Shown in pieces: positions 1-7,969 of a stretch of DNA of 47,397 nt. Made by a program: the position numbers and the translations under genes. Within the stretch, counting starts at the first letter, position 1, and every line of letters starts with the position of its first letter. The notes below the pieces were generated by a model. That model was not told the DNA's origin, ran no database searches, and saw only the letters and a list, made by a program, of their open reading frames with translations. The stretch is from NCBI GenBank assembly GCA_964585685.1, contig CAZPEP010000060.1, positions 1 to 47,397 on the forward strand, given 5' to 3'. The stretch comes from JALHVH01 sp964585685 (GTDB taxonomy: Bacteria > Acidobacteriota > Aminicenantia > Aminicenantales > Saccharicenantaceae).

Positions 1-1
1 G

Positions 2-1183
2 CCCGACAACATCCTGGCCAAGGCGGCCCGGATCTTCCGGGAGCATTCGGGCTACGACCTCCACGCCATGGGCGAGCTCGAATTCTTCCTCATCGGGGAC
101 CCGGGGCCGAAGATCTTCCGGACCCCGAAGCAGCACGGCTATCACGGCTCCGCGCCCTTCACGAAGATCGGCCGGATCCTGGACGAAATGGTCCGCCATA
201 TCACCCAGATCACCGGCGCCGTCAAATACGCGCACGCGGAGGGCGGATTCGTCTAGAGCGTCCGGAGCGACACGGAGGAGATCCGCGGGAAGCAGGCCGA
301 GCAGCTGGAGGTCGAATTCCTGACGCGGCCCATCGAGGACATGGCGGATGACCTGGTCCTCGGCCGCTGGATCATCCGGAACACGGCCTTCAAGCACGGG
401 CACACGGCGACGTTCACTCCCAAGATCGAGGAAGGGGTGGCCGGCAGCGGCTACCATTTCCACCTCGAGCTCGTGCGGGACGGACGGAACGCCATGACGG
501 AGCCCGGCGGAAAAGTCTCGGAAGCGGCGCGCCGCCTCATCGGCGGGCTCCTGGAGTACGCCGATTCCCTGACGGCTTTCGGGAATATGGTCTCGTCGGC
601 CTACCTGAGGCTCGTCCCCAACCAGGAGGCGCCTACCCGTATCTGCTGGAGCGACCTCAACCGGAGCGCCATGATCCGCGTTCCCCTGGGATGGTCGGGC
701 GTCAGCAACCTTGCCGGGCGGGTAAACCCCCGGGAACAGGAGGCCTTCCGCGACGACCGGAGCCGCCAGACCGTCGAGCTCAGGAGTCCCGACGGCAGCG
801 CGATGATCCACCTCCTCCTTGCGGGGCTCGTTATGGCCGCGGATTGGGCCTTTAAGGGGAACGCCTCGCTCTTCCGGGAATACGGTCCCCTGGAGCTCGC
901 CGAAAGGCTCTATGTCAAGGGGAACGTCTTCAAGGAGAAGGGCCTTCTCGAAAAGCTCCCGATGCTCCCGACGAGCTGTGTCGAGTCGAGCCGAATCCTC
1001 CTCAGGAGACGCGAGCTCTACGAGCGGGACGGCGTGTTCCCGCCGGGCGTCATCGATTACGTCGCCCGCCTCCTCGAGAAGGAGGACGACGAGTTCATGA
1101 ACCGGAAGCTGGCCGACCTGCCCGCCGACGATAAGCTTCACGAGATCCGGAAGATCATGCATAAGGACCTTCACCGGCACTGA
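2..1183 (+). pseudogene. glnA: Glutamine synthetase, 5' truncated by window, interrupted by in-frame TAG
   Basis: Glutamine synthetase makes glutamine from glutamate, ammonia and ATP. The reading frame is open from base 2, with the GS motif MGELEFFL near base 68, up to a TAG at 254-256. It then resumes in the same frame without any shift and runs to the TGA at 1183. The second part carries family hallmarks: EVEFLTRP, a GSGYHFHLEL block that matches the glutamate/ATP-binding NG-HxH region, RLVPNQEAPTRICWSDLNRSA, and VELRSPDGSAM. Homology is continuous across the TAG, so this is one gene with an amber codon and not two genes. The N-terminal end lies outside the window. It could be a recent pseudogene, a single-base sequencing or assembly error (a GAG-to-TAG change would restore it), or recoding. 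The internal ATG at 341 lacks the N-terminal half of the active site, so a functional short protein is unlikely. Confidence 0.8.
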
Positions 1184-1330
1184 GGCGCCGGCCGTCCTTG
1201 AGCCGGATCCCGAGCTCAACGAGCTTCTTCTCGCAGGCTTCCATCAGGAACCCGATGACATTGCCGGTCGAGATTTGGTCGAGGCCCATGCCGTCGACCC
1301 TGAATCCCCCCCGGACACGGTCCTCCGGTC
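1155..1330 (-). pseudogene. Remnant of an aldehyde:ferredoxin oxidoreductase-like gene
   Basis: Directly after the nagB stop on the minus strand, an open stretch without a usable start reads DGMGLDQISTGNVIGFLMEA, followed by CEKKLVELGIRLKDG, and stops at the TGA at 1157-1155 inside the 3' end of the glutamine synthetase gene. The GLD-ISTGN-I-F-ME-EK pattern is the signature of the tungsten-dependent aldehyde ferredoxin oxidoreductase family, in the segment after the cofactor-binding cysteines. Only about 45 codons of a roughly 600-residue enzyme are present, so it is a decayed fragment. Identification rests on motif memory and not on a search. An alternative is a chance or chimeric join of unrelated DNA. 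Confidence 0.5.
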
Positions 1331-2113
1331 TCAGTGTTTCTGCCAGTCAGGCTTATGCGCGTAGACCCATTCGTAATAATCGGCCTTCTTGAGCTCCGAA
1401 GCGGCGTCCCGGTCTAGGATGACGACGGCCCGGGGGTGCATCTGCAGGACCGAGGCGGGGACCATAGCCGTGATCGGCCCCTCGCAGGTCGCGGCGACGG
1501 CCTGGGCCTTCTTCTTGCCGAAGGCCAGGAGCAGGCACATCCGGCTGTCCATGATGGTCCCGACCCCCATCGTGAGGCAGTGATAAGGGACGTTCTCCTC
1601 GCCGCCGAAAGAGACGGAATTGTCCTTACGGGTCTGATCGGTGAGCGTCTTGATGCGGGTCCTCGAGGCGAGGGAGGAGGACGGCTCGTTGAAGCCGACA
1701 TGGCCGTCGGTTCCGAGGCCGAGGACCTGGACGTCGATGCCGCCGGAGGACCGGATGTCTTCTTCGTAGCCCCGGCAGAAGGCCGGGATATCCGCGGCCA
1801 GGCCGTCCGGGAGGTGGATTCGCTCCCGGGGGACGTCGATGAGATCGAAGAGATGCCGGTTCATGAACATGTGGTAGGAGGAGGGGTGGTCGGGGGCCAA
1901 CCCGATGTACTCGTCGAGGTTGAAGGTCGTCGCTCGGGCGAAGCTCAGGCCCTCCTCGCGATTCATGCGGACGAGCTCCTTGTAGACCTGGAGGGGCGAG
2001 TCCCCGGTAGCGAGGCCGAGCACGGGGTGCGCCTTCTCCCGGACGACGCGGGCGATGATGCGGGCGGCGATGCGGCTCGCCTTTTGACTGTCGGGCTGAA
2101 TGACGATCTCCAT
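1331..2113 (-). CDS. nagB: Glucosamine-6-phosphate deaminase
   Basis: Converts glucosamine 6-phosphate to fructose 6-phosphate and ammonia, the last dedicated step of amino-sugar catabolism. The protein has 260 residues against about 266 in E. coli. The residues matching the E. coli catalytic set are visible at a constant offset of five: D67 (FNLDEY), D136 and H138 (GTDGHVGFNEP), and E143. The sugar-phosphate loop is GLATGDSP at 33-40. I chose the ATG at 2113 because AAAGGAAG lies just upstream and homology begins at MEIVIQPD. A longer frame to 2323 runs into the preceding gene. It lies 13 bases after the ROK-like kinase stop and is surely cotranscribed with it, suggesting that the pair phosphorylates and deaminates amino sugars. 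Confidence 0.93.
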   Translation of the reverse strand: MEIVIQPDSQKASRIAARIIARVVREKAHPVLGLATGDSPLQVYKELVRMNREEGLSFARATTFNLDEYIGLAPDHPSSYHMFMNRHLFDLIDVPRERIHLPDGLAADIPAFCRGYEEDIRSSGGIDVQVLGLGTDGHVGFNEPSSSLASRTRIKTLTDQTRKDNSVSFGGEENVPYHCLTMGVGTIMDSRMCLLLAFGKKKAQAVAATCEGPITAMVPASVLQMHPRAVVILDRDAASELKKADYYEWVYAHKPDWQKH

Positions 2114-2126
2114 GGGCTTCCTTTCT

Positions 2127-3539
2127 TTATTGGATGCGGGGAAGGCTGGCGGCGGCGACGGCCTGACCGACGCGGCGGCTCTTCTCGTCGAGCAGGTGGA
2201 GGCGGACCTTCCCGGCGGTTTCGGGGAACTCCTCCCGCAGGACCTTCCCGGCTGTTTCCATGATGATGTCCCCGCCGACCCCTGACATGACCCGGCCGAG
2301 GACGAGCAGGTTCCTGTAATCATAGAACATCTCGTAGAAGGGGACAGTATAGCCGAGGTAGATCCCGATGTCCGCGAAGATCCGACGGGCCTTCGCGTCT
2401 CCCTTCTCGGCCAGGGCCTGGACGTGCTTGAGGCGCTCGGGCAGACGCCTGTCCTCGGAGAACGCGATGCCGGCCCGGAGGGCGAGCTTATTCACCGCCT
2501 GCTGGGAGAAATAATTGGCGCCGACGCCCTGGTCCCCGGACCACTCGTCGAGGACGGCGTCGGGACCGGCGTCCAGGGGGGCGAACGCGAGCTCGTCCAG
2601 CCAGCCGGGGATGTGGCCGTCCGCGTTTAGGAAGCCACCGGCTTGGCTCGAGCCCATCGCCACCCCGAGCATGGCCTTGGCGCCGAGCGACATGGTCCCG
2701 GCCAAAGCCGTGACCTCGCCGTCGTTGATGACCTCAAAGGGGATCCCCCATTCGGCCTTCATGTCGTTGAACATGTTCTTGACCTTCCGGTCGAACACGT
2801 CCAATGGGACTGAGCGGAAAAGAGAGGCGATCCGGACCTGGTTGTCGATGTATATCCCGGCCGAACTGCCGCCGATGGCGTCCACCCGGGGCAGATGGGA
2901 AGCGGCCTTCCTCAGGCCGTCCCGGATGTTCGCGGTATGGTAGTCCGGGTCGGCCTTCTCTCCCGGCGTCCAGGCGATCTCCTCGCTGAAGACGGGTTCG
3001 CCGTCCTTGACGGCCGCCACCTTGAAGTCGCTGGCTCCGAGATCGAACCCGACGCGGCATCCGTCAAGATGCCCGCCAAGGGCCGACTCGCTCTCCCGAG
3101 AATCCGGGAAGTCCGTGGGCCCGGCAGACACGACCTCGAAGGTCTTCTCGTAGACCCGGCCCATGAGGGACACGTCGAAGGCGCGAGCGCCATCCGGCGC
3201 GTAAGCTTTCCGGATGAGATCTCCGATCTCCTTCGGTCCCTGGATGTGGACCTTCCAGCCACCCCGCGACCAGAGCAGGAACTTGACGATCCGTTCGGCG
3301 TAATAGGCGGTGGCCGCGTCGGTCGCACCGCCGGGGGGGAAGACCTCCGTCGCGAAGACCGAGACGAGGCCATTCTCCCGCTCCATGCCGATCCGGAGGG
3401 AAACGCTCTTGCCCGAGTCCTCGACGGCCTTACGGTACTTCATGAAGGCAAGGCCCATCGGTCGGTAACCGGGGTCGAAGGCGGGAACAATTCGCGGCTT
3501 TTCGTCTAGGAGGTACGGGAGCCTGTTCTTGGCATCCAT
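2127..3539 (-). CDS. ROK-like (ASKHA-fold) sugar kinase with N-terminal extension
   Basis: 470 residues. The C-terminal ~310 residues look like an ASKHA/ROK sugar kinase: phosphate-1 motif DLGAS at 166-170, then GGSSAGIYIDNQ near 223-233, N272-D273 in INDGEVTALAG where ROK kinases carry the catalytic aspartate, and GVAMGSSQAGG as the phosphate-2-like loop. The first ~160 residues form an extra domain that I do not recognise. The adjacent nagB suggests a substrate such as glucosamine or N-acetylglucosamine, but this is inference. The ROK zinc cysteine motif is not evident, so it may be a diverged branch or a BadF-type ATPase. A weak promoter lies about 35 bases upstream of the start. Confidence 0.7.
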   Translation of the reverse strand: MDAKNRLPYLLDEKPRIVPAFDPGYRPMGLAFMKYRKAVEDSGKSVSLRIGMERENGLVSVFATEVFPPGGATDAATAYYAERIVKFLLWSRGGWKVHIQGPKEIGDLIRKAYAPDGARAFDVSLMGRVYEKTFEVVSAGPTDFPDSRESESALGGHLDGCRVGFDLGASDFKVAAVKDGEPVFSEEIAWTPGEKADPDYHTANIRDGLRKAASHLPRVDAIGGSSAGIYIDNQVRIASLFRSVPLDVFDRKVKNMFNDMKAEWGIPFEVINDGEVTALAGTMSLGAKAMLGVAMGSSQAGGFLNADGHIPGWLDELAFAPLDAGPDAVLDEWSGDQGVGANYFSQQAVNKLALRAGIAFSEDRRLPERLKHVQALAEKGDAKARRIFADIGIYLGYTVPFYEMFYDYRNLLVLGRVMSGVGGDIIMETAGKVLREEFPETAGKVRLHLLDEKSRRVGQAVAAASLPRIQ

Positions 3540-3569
3540 GACGTGCTTTCTTCGGTAATATCGAGCGTT

Positions 3570-3598
3570 ATTATATCCTGATCCCGGAAATCGGAAAA
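3570..3598 (-). promoter_or_regulatory. Candidate promoter of the ROK-like kinase-nagB operon
   Basis: On the minus strand a perfect TATAAT occupies 3575-3570, followed by AACG. The -35 position at 17 bases spacing reads TTTTCC, a weak match. The transcript would carry a leader of about 25 bases before the ATG at 3539. Confidence 0.4.
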
Positions 3599-3635
3599 GA
3601 CGCGGCTGGCGCGGGGACTTCCCGACCGGTAGCGC

Positions 3636-4625
3636 CTAGCCCTTTCGGGCCAGAACCGCTAGGATCTGCTCGACCAGGGGCTTGGAGCCGAGGTACAGCG
3701 CCGTCCTTTGATGGGGCTTCTCAGGAACGATGGACAGGATAGGCGTGCCGTCCTCGTCGATCGCGCTTCCCCCGGCCTCGCAGCACATGAAGGCGACCAC
3801 GGCCGCCTCGTACATCAGCCTGAGCTTGCCCTTCGGTCGATTCTTGGACGGGTCGGGATGGTTGACGATGGCCGGGTATAGGAATAGCCCTCCATTGGTC
3901 AGGATGCGATGGAAATCCCCAGCCAGGGCCCCGAGGTATCGGAAAGCGTAGGCCTTCTCTTTCTCCGCGAGCCATTCCCGGACGCCGGCGGCGAACGTCT
4001 CCCGGTTCGCCGAGTTGAAGGATAGCTCCCAGGACTTTGGGCTCTCGGGAAGGAGCATCCGCGTCGGTTTGACGTAGTTCATGACCTCGTCGATGTGGAA
4101 CCGCCAGCAACCGGCGTTCCGCAGGGCGATCGTGAAGGTCCCCGTGGGGATGACGAACATGCCCGAGGCGATGTAGTCCCTGCCGGCTCGGAGGTGGCCG
4201 TCCTCGGGGCCGTCGAGGTTCTTCTTGGCGACACCGAAGAGAAACCCGACCGGAAGGTTGTGGGGGACGTTGGCCGATCCGTCCATAGGATCGAAATAGA
4301 CGAAGTATCTCCCCCCGCCGACGTTCATCGGGACGATGTCCGGCTCCTCTTCGCTCACGATGTGGATGACACGGCCGGAGCTCGCCAGATAGTGCTTGAC
4401 GACCTCGTTGGCGATCTGGTCCATCTGAAGGACTTCCTCGCCCTGGACATTCGTCGAGCCGGCCAGCCCCAGGTTCCCCCGGAGGGCGCCTGTGAGATAG
4501 TAGTGCTGGATGCGTTTGGCGGCGTTGAGGAGCGAGTTCATCAGGATGAGGAAATGATAGGTTCGGTTATGACGTTCCTGATGATCCAGAAGGAAATCCA
4601 TGAACGTCTCTTCGAATCGAAGCAT
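3636..4625 (-). CDS. fbp: Fructose-1,6-bisphosphatase, class I
   Basis: Hydrolyses fructose 1,6-bisphosphate to fructose 6-phosphate in gluconeogenesis. The 329-residue length matches class I enzymes. Metal- and substrate-binding landmarks are present in order: NVQGEEVLQMDQIANE, SEEEPD, and FDPMDGSANV, the DPLDGS motif with Met for Leu. A tyrosine-rich segment (ALAGDFHRILTNGGLFLYPA) and a C-terminal CEAGG follow, as in the family. I chose the ATG at 4625 because GGGAGG lies seven bases upstream; a 15-residue longer frame has no such site. It sits between YitT and the kinase-nagB pair on the same strand but has its own promoter. Fructose 6-phosphate is the shared product of FBPase and NagB. 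Confidence 0.93.
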   Translation of the reverse strand: MLRFEETFMDFLLDHQERHNRTYHFLILMNSLLNAAKRIQHYYLTGALRGNLGLAGSTNVQGEEVLQMDQIANEVVKHYLASSGRVIHIVSEEEPDIVPMNVGGGRYFVYFDPMDGSANVPHNLPVGFLFGVAKKNLDGPEDGHLRAGRDYIASGMFVIPTGTFTIALRNAGCWRFHIDEVMNYVKPTRMLLPESPKSWELSFNSANRETFAAGVREWLAEKEKAYAFRYLGALAGDFHRILTNGGLFLYPAIVNHPDPSKNRPKGKLRLMYEAAVVAFMCCEAGGSAIDEDGTPILSIVPEKPHQRTALYLGSKPLVEQILAVLARKG

Positions 4626-4662
4626 GCCGGCCTCCCTGGGTTCGCGGAGTGATCGCTCCCTA

Positions 4663-4690
4663 AGTATCACAGGGGAGGATGCAAAATCAA
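4663..4690 (-). promoter_or_regulatory. Candidate fbp promoter with extended -10
   Basis: Minus strand: TTGATT at 4690-4685, a 16-base spacer, then GATACT at 4668-4663 preceded by TGT, an extended -10. The leader to the fbp ATG would be about 30 bases. Confidence 0.5.
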
Positions 4691-4716
4691 GTAGCGGGGC
4701 GGCTACCCCAGGGGGG

Positions 4717-5616
4717 TCAGGTGAACAGTGTCGACTTGAAGCCCTTGCCGAGCACGTCGTAGGTGTCGTTGATGATGACGAAGGCCTGAGGGTCGATCTC
4801 CCGGATGAAGTCCCTCAGTTCGGCCAGCTGCTTGCGGTGGATGACCGTGAGGATGACCTCGCCCTCGCGGTTGAGGTAGAGGGATCGCGACCGGAGGGCC
4901 GTTCCGCTGCGCTCGAGCGTGTTCAGGATGAAATCCTCGATCTCGGCCGTCCGGGTAGACGTGATGAGGACGAGCTTGGAGTAGTTCCACCCCTCGAGGA
5001 TCATGTCGATGACCTTGGTCGAGAGGAAGAGGACAATGTAGCCATAAAGGGGCGCCTCGAGCTCCCGGAAGGCGAACCCCGAAGCAGAGATGATGACGAA
5101 GTCCGCGACCATGATCCCGAAGCCGATGGAGATGCCTGTGTACTTGCTGACGACCATTCCCACGATATCGGAGCCGCCCGTCGATGCCCGGCCCCGGAAG
5201 ACGATCCCCAGGCCGATGCCGAGGAGGACGCCGCCGTAGATCGCGGCCAGGACCTTGTTGTCGGTGGCCGATCGGACTTGAAGGACCTGGGTGAAGACGT
5301 CGATCATGACCGACGAGACGATCATGCCGACGAGGCTCTTCAGGACGTATTTTTTGCCCATCGTCCGGAGGCCGAAGAGGAAGATGGGGATGTTAAGGAT
5401 GATGATCATCACCCCGACCGGGAGCTTGAAGAAATAGTTCAAGATGATGGCCACGCCCGAGATCCCGCCCGGGACGAAGTGGTGGGGAATGAGGAACAAT
5501 GCGTAAGCCAACCCCATGATCGTACAACCGAGCACGATAAGGAGGCCGGGCGTCGCCCGCTTCCTGATGCTCGTCGTGGTGGTCGGCAAGGTTTTGTTCC
5601 GCTCCGGGTCGTTCAC
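4717..5616 (-). CDS. YitT-family membrane protein (DUF161/DUF2179)
   Basis: 299 residues. Five or so hydrophobic helices (GLLIVLGCTIMGLAYALFL, VAIILNYFFKLPVGVMIIIL and following) are succeeded by a soluble C-terminal domain with EVILTVIHRKQLAELRDFIREIDPQAFVII, the DUF2179 domain typical of YitT proteins. The GGISGVAIILNYF and RGRASTGGSDIVG motifs are classic for this family. Its transport function is unknown. The longest frame begins at a GTG at 5634, but that codon lies inside a -10-like GATACA. The next GTG at 5616 is ten bases downstream of it and is preferred. A purine-rich AAGGGGAGG also abuts 5616, though too close for a normal ribosome site, so the exact start is uncertain. Confidence 0.85.
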   Translation of the reverse strand: MNDPERNKTLPTTTTSIRKRATPGLLIVLGCTIMGLAYALFLIPHHFVPGGISGVAIILNYFFKLPVGVMIIILNIPIFLFGLRTMGKKYVLKSLVGMIVSSVMIDVFTQVLQVRSATDNKVLAAIYGGVLLGIGLGIVFRGRASTGGSDIVGMVVSKYTGISIGFGIMVADFVIISASGFAFRELEAPLYGYIVLFLSTKVIDMILEGWNYSKLVLITSTRTAEIEDFILNTLERSGTALRSRSLYLNREGEVILTVIHRKQLAELRDFIREIDPQAFVIINDTYDVLGKGFKSTLFT

Positions 5617-5626
5617 GCCTCCCCTT

Positions 5627-5653
5627 TGTATCACACCCGCTCGGGAACGTCAA
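5627..5653 (-). promoter_or_regulatory. Candidate promoter of the YitT gene, possibly leaderless
   Basis: Minus strand: TTGACG at 5653-5648 and GATACA at 5632-5627, with TGT before it as an extended -10 and a short 15-base spacer. The GTG at 5616 starts ten bases after the -10. The promoter is divergent from the one at 5683-5710. Confidence 0.4.
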
Positions 5654-5682
5654 TTCCCGAGGCCCGGTCGCCCGAGCGTCGC

Positions 5683-5710
5683 TTGATCTTTCGCGGGTGT
5701 GTGCTATAAT
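5683..5710 (+). promoter_or_regulatory. Promoter of the structured leader upstream of the MFS gene
   Basis: TTGATC at 5683-5688, 16-base spacer, perfect TATAAT at 5705-5710. Expected start of transcription is near 5717, more than 220 bases before the next start codon. Confidence 0.6.
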
Positions 5711-5716
5711 AACATC

Positions 5717-5944
5717 AACGCTCTATTTGGCTGGCTGTATAGAGTCTTGAAGATACCCTCCTTCAATATCCTATTTTGCTAAAGTTTTCCCCCAAAACCC
5801 ACAGCCAGCACTAACCCCCCGGGGACGGACCGGCTGTGCTTTACGGTGTGCCTCGGACTGCGCTGGATGCCCGGGAGGACCGCCGGGAAGCGTCCCCGGG
5901 CACAGCTTGTAGAAGTCCGCTCGTTGTCATAAAATCGACACCTG
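5717..5944 (+). ncRNA. Candidate structured leader RNA or small RNA
   Basis: No gene is visible in this ~228-base stretch, yet it is rich in complementarity. Segment 1 (5730-5738) pairs perfectly over nine bases with segment 2 (5801-5809). Between them, TTGAAG (5747-5752) pairs with CTTCAA (5761-5766). Segment 3 (5833-5839) pairs over seven bases with segment 4 (5900-5906), enclosing GCCCGGG (5869-5875) paired with CCCGGGC (5895-5901; the last base is shared with segment 4). Segment 2 can instead pair with segment 3 (5800-5806 with 5832-5838), and segment 1 partly with segment 4. Such mutually exclusive pairings recall a riboswitch or attenuator, but I recognise no known class, and there is no T-run. 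A free-standing RNA ending near 5910 (about 190 bases, the size of 6S RNA) is the alternative. Confidence 0.4.
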
Positions 5945-7144
5945 ATGGACGGACAGGGCACCGGAAGCGAGACCTTCTGGAACAGGGACTTTATCGTCGC
6001 CCTTTCCGGCTACCTCTTCCTCAATATGTCCGTGTCCATGTTCTTCCTTTTGCCTCTCTTCCTGGGCGGATTCGGTCCCTCCAAGGGCCGGGTCGGGCTC
6101 ATCATGGGGGTTCACAGCGTCCTGGCCATCCTCGCGCGACCTGTCTTCGGCCGGATGATCGACCTCAAAGGCGGGCGCCTGTTCTCGATCTGCGGGATCC
6201 TCATCCTCGCCGCGTCCGTGCCTTTGTTCTACTTCGTCCGAGACGCCGGAGCATTTCCGCTCCTCCTTCGAGGTATCTCGGGCGTCGGCTGGGGCGTCGG
6301 CATGACCGCGACGATCTCGGTCTGTTCCGATTTAGCGCCTTCCGGGAGCCTGGCGCGATCGATGGGCATCATCGGGGTCGCTGGACTCGTCGCCAACGCC
6401 TTCGGACCGCTCCTGGCCGAGGATCTCATCCACAGGTACGGATTCGACGGGATGTTCAACGCCTCCCTGGCCTTCCTCGCGGCCTCGCTCGCCTGCATGC
6501 TTCTGACCCGGGAGGCGCCCCGGATAGCGCGCGGGGATCCTTCCGGCGGCGGCGCGCTTCGGAGCGTTCCGGTCTCCGCCCTTCTCATCATATCGGCCAT
6601 GCCCGTCTTCCACGGTGCCGTGCGCGGGACGATGATCTATTTCGTCGCCCTATTCGGGAAGTCGATCGGCATTGCGCGGGTGGGGCCCTTTTTCCTGGCC
6701 TTCTCCTTGGCCGCGATCCTGACCCGCTTCAGCATCTCGGACCTTTCTGACCGCTACGGCCGGAAGCGCGTTGTTTTCCTGGCCGCGGTCATTATCGGCT
6801 TAAACCTCTTTGTCCTATCGCGTGTGCATTCGTTCAGCCTGCTTGTCCTGGCCGGCTTCGTCGGCGGTTTGGGCCAGGGGCTCATCTTTCCTGCTTTGAG
6901 CACCTATATCATCGATTACCTGGGACGCGAGAACAAGGGACTGGCCATCAGCCTGTACCTGTCACTCTTCGATGTGGGCATGGGTATCGGAGCGCCGTTC
7001 TTCGGTTGGGTCTCCGACAGGGCGGGATATAGGAACATGTACGTTGCTGCGGGACTGCTCCTGCTGGCGGCTACCGCCGTCTTCATGGCCCGGGCGCCGA
7101 AGACGGAAACGGACAAGCGGTCGGAAAGGCCTTCCGCTTCCTGA
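5945..7144 (+). CDS. MFS transporter
   Basis: 399 residues with about twelve hydrophobic segments in two halves. The loop between helices 2 and 3 reads ARPVFGRMIDLKGGR, and the equivalent in the second half is LSDRYGRKRV, the D-R-GR/KR major facilitator signature. Family placement is clear; the substrate cannot be deduced, though drug or sugar efflux carriers look similar. The ATG at 5945 is the first in frame and has no convincing ribosome site, so translation may depend on the structured leader upstream. It is monocistronic: the next gene starts 221 bases later. It could start further in, but LNMSVSMFFLLPLFLGG must be kept as helix 1. Confidence 0.88.
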   Translation: MDGQGTGSETFWNRDFIVALSGYLFLNMSVSMFFLLPLFLGGFGPSKGRVGLIMGVHSVLAILARPVFGRMIDLKGGRLFSICGILILAASVPLFYFVRDAGAFPLLLRGISGVGWGVGMTATISVCSDLAPSGSLARSMGIIGVAGLVANAFGPLLAEDLIHRYGFDGMFNASLAFLAASLACMLLTREAPRIARGDPSGGGALRSVPVSALLIISAMPVFHGAVRGTMIYFVALFGKSIGIARVGPFFLAFSLAAILTRFSISDLSDRYGRKRVVFLAAVIIGLNLFVLSRVHSFSLLVLAGFVGGLGQGLIFPALSTYIIDYLGRENKGLAISLYLSLFDVGMGIGAPFFGWVSDRAGYRNMYVAAGLLLLAATAVFMARAPKTETDKRSERPSAS

Positions 7145-7294
7145 TCCCTCAGGACTCGGGGCGCGGCGATGAAGGACGCCCCCTTTCCCTCCGCCCCTGG
7201 AACCAGTCCCGGCGGGACCCCTCTTCGCTACGGGGGGCTTCAGGGCGACCTTCATCGTCGTGTCTTCCGGGATATCTCCGCTGTCCTTCACGCG

Positions 7295-7333
7295 GCGATT
7301 TTTTCAGACTTGCGGGGGCCCCGAAAAAAGCGC
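7295..7333. repeat. Inverted repeat upstream of the nitroreductase
   Basis: GCGATTTTTTC (7295-7305) and GAAAAAAGCGC (7323-7333) are complementary over 11 bases with one mismatch, separated by 17 bases. It ends 32 bases before the nitroreductase ATG and could be an operator or leader hairpin. The rest of 7145-7365 shows no gene. Confidence 0.4.
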
Positions 7334-7365
7334 ATGCTTAGATTTTCAGACCGCGGAGGAAAGAA

Positions 7366-7944
7366 ATGAAGAAGGTGTTTGACCTGATCGTGGCGAGGCG
7401 GACGGTGCGGCAATTCATGCCCGAACCGGTCCCCCGCGCTCTCCTCGAAGGCGTCGTGGACGCCGGGCGGCTGGCCCCGTCGGCAGCCAATCTCCAGCCG
7501 CTCGAGTTCGTCCTCGTGGACGAGCCGGCCCTGCGCGCAGAGATTTTCTCGTGCCTGAAGTGGGCGGCCTATATCGCTCCGGCGGGGAACCCGGCCCCCG
7601 GTCGCGAGCCTGCGGCCTATATCGTCGTCCTTGTCAACACGGTGGTCCGGGAGAAGATGTTCGAATACGACGTCGGCGCGGCGCAGGAGAACATGATCCT
7701 GGCGGCGGCAGGGGAGGGCGTCGCGAGCTGTTGGCTTTTGTCCATTGACAGGGACAAGCTTCGCGGCATCCTCAAGGTCCCGGATCAATACAGGATCGAT
7801 TCCGTGCTCGCCCTCGGCTATCCTGCCGAGGCGCCCGTCTCCGAAGACTACGAGGATTCATGCCGATATTGGAAAGACGCGGAAGAAACCCTGCACGTCC
7901 CCAAGCGGAAGAGGACCGATGTCCTTCACGTCAACGGATTTTAG
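7366..7944 (+). CDS. Nitroreductase-family FMN oxidoreductase
   Basis: 192 residues. The start matches the nitroreductase family: IVARRTVRQFMPEPVPRALLEGVVDAGRLAPSAANLQPLEF, where RRTVRQF and the SAANLQP stretch contact FMN. A second FMN-contact region is AAGEGVASCW, followed by VLALGYPAE. Members reduce nitroaromatics, quinones or flavins using NAD(P)H; the true substrate here is unknown. A GGAGGAAAG ribosome site precedes the ATG at 7366. It is followed by a strong hairpin, so it is probably transcribed alone. Confidence 0.9.
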   Translation: MKKVFDLIVARRTVRQFMPEPVPRALLEGVVDAGRLAPSAANLQPLEFVLVDEPALRAEIFSCLKWAAYIAPAGNPAPGREPAAYIVVLVNTVVREKMFEYDVGAAQENMILAAAGEGVASCWLLSIDRDKLRGILKVPDQYRIDSVLALGYPAEAPVSEDYEDSCRYWKDAEETLHVPKRKRTDVLHVNGF

Positions 7945-7969
7945 CGATCCTCCCCTGAAATAAAGCCCC

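Noticed and set aside
5717..5944. Guanidine-II or other known riboswitch
   Set aside because: ACGG occurs twice (5825, 5843), but the flanking stems do not form the required pair of short hairpins. tmRNA, SRP RNA and RNase P signatures are absent.
6962..7291. Small minus-strand frame around the 3' end of the MFS gene
   Set aside because: Overlaps the certain MFS gene, has no recognisable family and no ribosome site.
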